Source of the DNA: an uncultured Prevotella sp.
GTDB lineage: Bacteria > Bacteroidota > Bacteroidia > Bacteroidales > Bacteroidaceae
NCBI GenBank assembly: GCA_900769275.1
Contig: CAAGGA010000040.1
Span: forward strand, 1 to 6,040
Direction of reading: 5' to 3'
DNA length: 6,040 nt
Shown here: piece by piece, positions 4,787 through 6,040 of the stretch
How the letters are laid out: each line of letters begins with the position of its first letter
Position numbering within the stretch: position 1 is the stretch's first letter
Program-made: the position numbers and the translations under genes
The notes under the pieces: generated by a model
What the model was told of the DNA's origin: nothing
The model's input: only the letters and a program-made list of their open reading frames with translations
The model's database searches: none

Positions 4787-5784
4787 TGAACATAATTTCA
4801 CTTTTTGCCGGATGTGGCGGTCTTGACCTTGGTTTTGAGAGGGCAGGATTTAATGTGATATGGGCTAACGAAAACGACAAGTCAATACATGAGACTTACA
4901 GATTCAACCACCCTAATACCATACTGAACACCTCTGATATACGTACACTTGCAGGTGCTGATATTCCTGACTGCGATGGCATCATTGGAGGGCCTCCATG
5001 TCAGGCATGGAGTGAAGGAGGAAAGGGTTTGGGAATAGAAGATGCCCGTGGTCAGTTGTTCCTTGACTATATTCGTATCGTAACTGAAAAACAGCCGAAA
5101 TTCTTTGTAATCGAGAATGTCAGGGGCATTCTTGAGGAAAAGCATAGGAAGTCATTGGAAAGATTTATTACCCTGCTCAGAGATGCAGGATACAAAGTAA
5201 GTTACAGGCTTATGAATGCTGCCGAGTATAGGATTCCTCAGGACAGGTTTCGCGTGTTCTTTGTCGGGATAAGAAATGACTTGAAAAATGTGTTTCACTT
5301 CCCGGATACAGTCTCATATACCCCCATAACTCTTCGACAGGCTATAGGAGACATCATAGAAGTTCCTCGATTTTTTGGAGAAGAGCCTGTTCGTGAGGCA
5401 AATTATCAACGTGCTAACCACGATACCTATATCGGACCATACGATAGTAAATATATGGCAAGAAATAGAGTCAGGGGATGGGATGAAACTTCGTTCACCA
5501 TGCAGGCGCAGGCGAAAAACGCTCCACAGCATCCACAAGCTCCCAAGATGACATATATATCCGCAAACAGACGTATTTTTGCACCAGAATTTGAACATTT
5601 ATATCGAAGATTGAGCGTTAGGGAATGTGCAAGGATTCAAACGTTTCCAGACTCTTTCGTGTTTAAGTATTCAAACATCAGGGATGGTTATAAGATGGTT
5701 GGCAATGCCGTACCACCCCGCCTAGCCTGGTATATTGCACGACAATTGAACATTGCATTTCATGACACGACCATGTATGATTAA
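4786..5784 (+). CDS. Second DNA (cytosine-5)-methyltransferase, target unknown
   Basis: A complete 332-residue C5-cytosine methyltransferase. Motif I is SLFAGCGGLDLGF (5-17), motif IV GGPPCQAW (68-75) with catalytic Cys72, motif VI ENV (110-112), motif VIII QDRFR (152-156), motif IX RRLSVRECARIQTFP (274-288) and motif X GYKMVGNAVPPRLA (301-314). Its catalytic half resembles the preceding methyltransferase, so the two are probably paralogues. The recognition segment differs: FTMQAQAKNAPQHPQAPKM (237-255) replaces the GGCC-type QASGRQCQ core, and the region between motifs VIII and RNRVR (226-230) is also different. I infer a different or relaxed site, but cannot name it. The ATG overlaps the previous stop by one base (TAATG), indicating translational coupling in one operon. 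It may derive from another system that lost its endonuclease. Confidence 0.92.
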   Translation: MNIISLFAGCGGLDLGFERAGFNVIWANENDKSIHETYRFNHPNTILNTSDIRTLAGADIPDCDGIIGGPPCQAWSEGGKGLGIEDARGQLFLDYIRIVTEKQPKFFVIENVRGILEEKHRKSLERFITLLRDAGYKVSYRLMNAAEYRIPQDRFRVFFVGIRNDLKNVFHFPDTVSYTPITLRQAIGDIIEVPRFFGEEPVREANYQRANHDTYIGPYDSKYMARNRVRGWDETSFTMQAQAKNAPQHPQAPKMTYISANRRIFAPEFEHLYRRLSVRECARIQTFPDSFVFKYSNIRDGYKMVGNAVPPRLAWYIARQLNIAFHDTTMYD

Positions 5785-5826
5785 CCTACTACAGTCGATT
5801 TTTTGACTTAATAATCCCGACAATAC

Positions 5827-5857
5827 TTTGGAAATAGGAAGATTTTTAGTAATTTTG
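5827..5857 (+). promoter_or_regulatory. Bacteroidota-type promoter downstream of the restriction-modification operon
   Basis: TTTG at 5827-5830 and TAATTTTG at 5850-5857 are separated by 19 bases, an exact fit to TTTG-N19-21-TAnnTTTG. Transcription would start near 5864 and enter a structured segment (5874-5932). No ATG followed by an open frame occurs between there and 6040. The product is therefore a long-leader mRNA for a gene outside the window or a non-coding RNA. Confidence 0.65.
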
Positions 5858-5873
5858 CACGAAGAATAGTTAA

Positions 5874-5932
5874 GGTGGGTTCTATTAATTACTTCCCTCT
5901 GGTCAGTGGGTCCAAGGGACAAGTTTCCCACC
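5874..5932 (+). ncRNA. Nested stem-loop, candidate structured leader or small RNA
   Basis: Four helices nest in register. GGTGGG (5874-5879) pairs with CCCACC (5927-5932), ACTT (5891-5894) with AAGT (5921-5924), CCCT (5895-5898) with AGGG (5915-5918), and TGG (5900-5902) with CCA (5912-5914). An AC bulge interrupts the right side, and a 9-base loop (TCAGTGGGT) closes the tip. The position about 10 bases after a predicted transcription start supports an RNA structure rather than a DNA palindrome. I do not recognise a known RNA family. A protein-binding leader, a 6S-like RNA or a chance fold remain possible. Confidence 0.4.
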
Positions 5933-5973
5933 GTCCAAAATATTAATTATGTAGGTTTGACGTTTTGTCATCT

Positions 5974-6006
5974 TTTGGTTTCTTTTCGGTTCAAATCGTA
6001 AGTTTG
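5974..6006 (+). promoter_or_regulatory. Possible second promoter near the right edge
   Basis: TTTG at 5974-5977 and TAAGTTTG at 5999-6006 are 21 bases apart, which fits the Bacteroidota consensus at the long end of the spacer range. It lies within the leader of the stronger upstream promoter (5827-5857). The region is T-rich, so chance matches are likelier. It may be a tandem promoter for the gene to the right. Confidence 0.3.
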
Positions 6007-6040
6007 ACCTGCGGTCTTCCTCCTCCTTGCAAGGCATAAC

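Noticed and set aside
2871..5784. Vsr mismatch endonuclease or controller protein gene accompanying the restriction-modification system
   Set aside because: No open frame with such motifs exists in the gaps or after the operon within the window.
5793..5808. Terminator after the second methyltransferase (AGTC, T-rich loop, GACT)
   Set aside because: The stem is only four base pairs, and the T-run is in the loop rather than after the stem.
2868..5819. Flanking target duplication of the restriction-modification module (TAATAAATCC at 2868, TAATAATCCC at 5810)
   Set aside because: The similarity is short, imperfect and AT-rich, so it is expected by chance.

Overview
The window looks like a piece of a Bacteroidota chromosome, probably of the Prevotella/Bacteroidales type. 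Three things point that way. The best promoter matches are all of the Bacteroidota form (TTTG, about 20 bases, TAnnTTTG). The genes lack clear Shine-Dalgarno sequences. RuvB, CoaD and YbeY carry lineage-typical sequence, for example the YbeY motif HGILHLCG..D. The lineage call rests on recognition, not on a database search.

Layout. Positions 1-651 hold no confident gene. This stretch is packed with short repeats: an 8-bp tandem array, two tandem direct-repeat pairs, a 27-bp perfect inverted repeat merging into 22-bp direct repeats, and 14-bp direct repeats on either side of that element. A leftward promoter at 144-175 probably serves a gene beyond the left edge. A rightward promoter at 628-659 serves ruvB (716-1756). 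Then come coaD (1855-2292) and ybeY (2454-2870), all on the + strand. The gaps on both sides of coaD are filled with arrays of an 8-bp unit (GGTTRTAC or its complement GTAYAACC), arranged as facing arms that can fold into long hairpins.

Downstream of ybeY the sequence becomes visibly more AT-rich and carries a type II restriction-modification operon. It encodes an NgoPII-family endonuclease (2927-3778), an abutting M.HaeIII/M.NgoPII-like cytosine-5 methyltransferase (3779-4786), and a second cytosine-5 methyltransferase (4786-5784) whose start overlaps the previous stop. The first two should form a GGCC-specific pair. The second methyltransferase keeps all catalytic motifs but has a different target-recognition segment, so its site is open. 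The operon looks like a mobile defence module placed beside housekeeping genes.

After the operon, 5785-6040 contains a near-consensus promoter followed by a nested stem-loop and no usable start codon up to the window edge. This suggests a long structured leader or a small non-coding RNA.

No wholly new system is evident. The best leads are the extra methyltransferase of unknown specificity, the 8-bp intergenic arrays, the 27-bp inverted-repeat element, and the structured transcript at the right edge.
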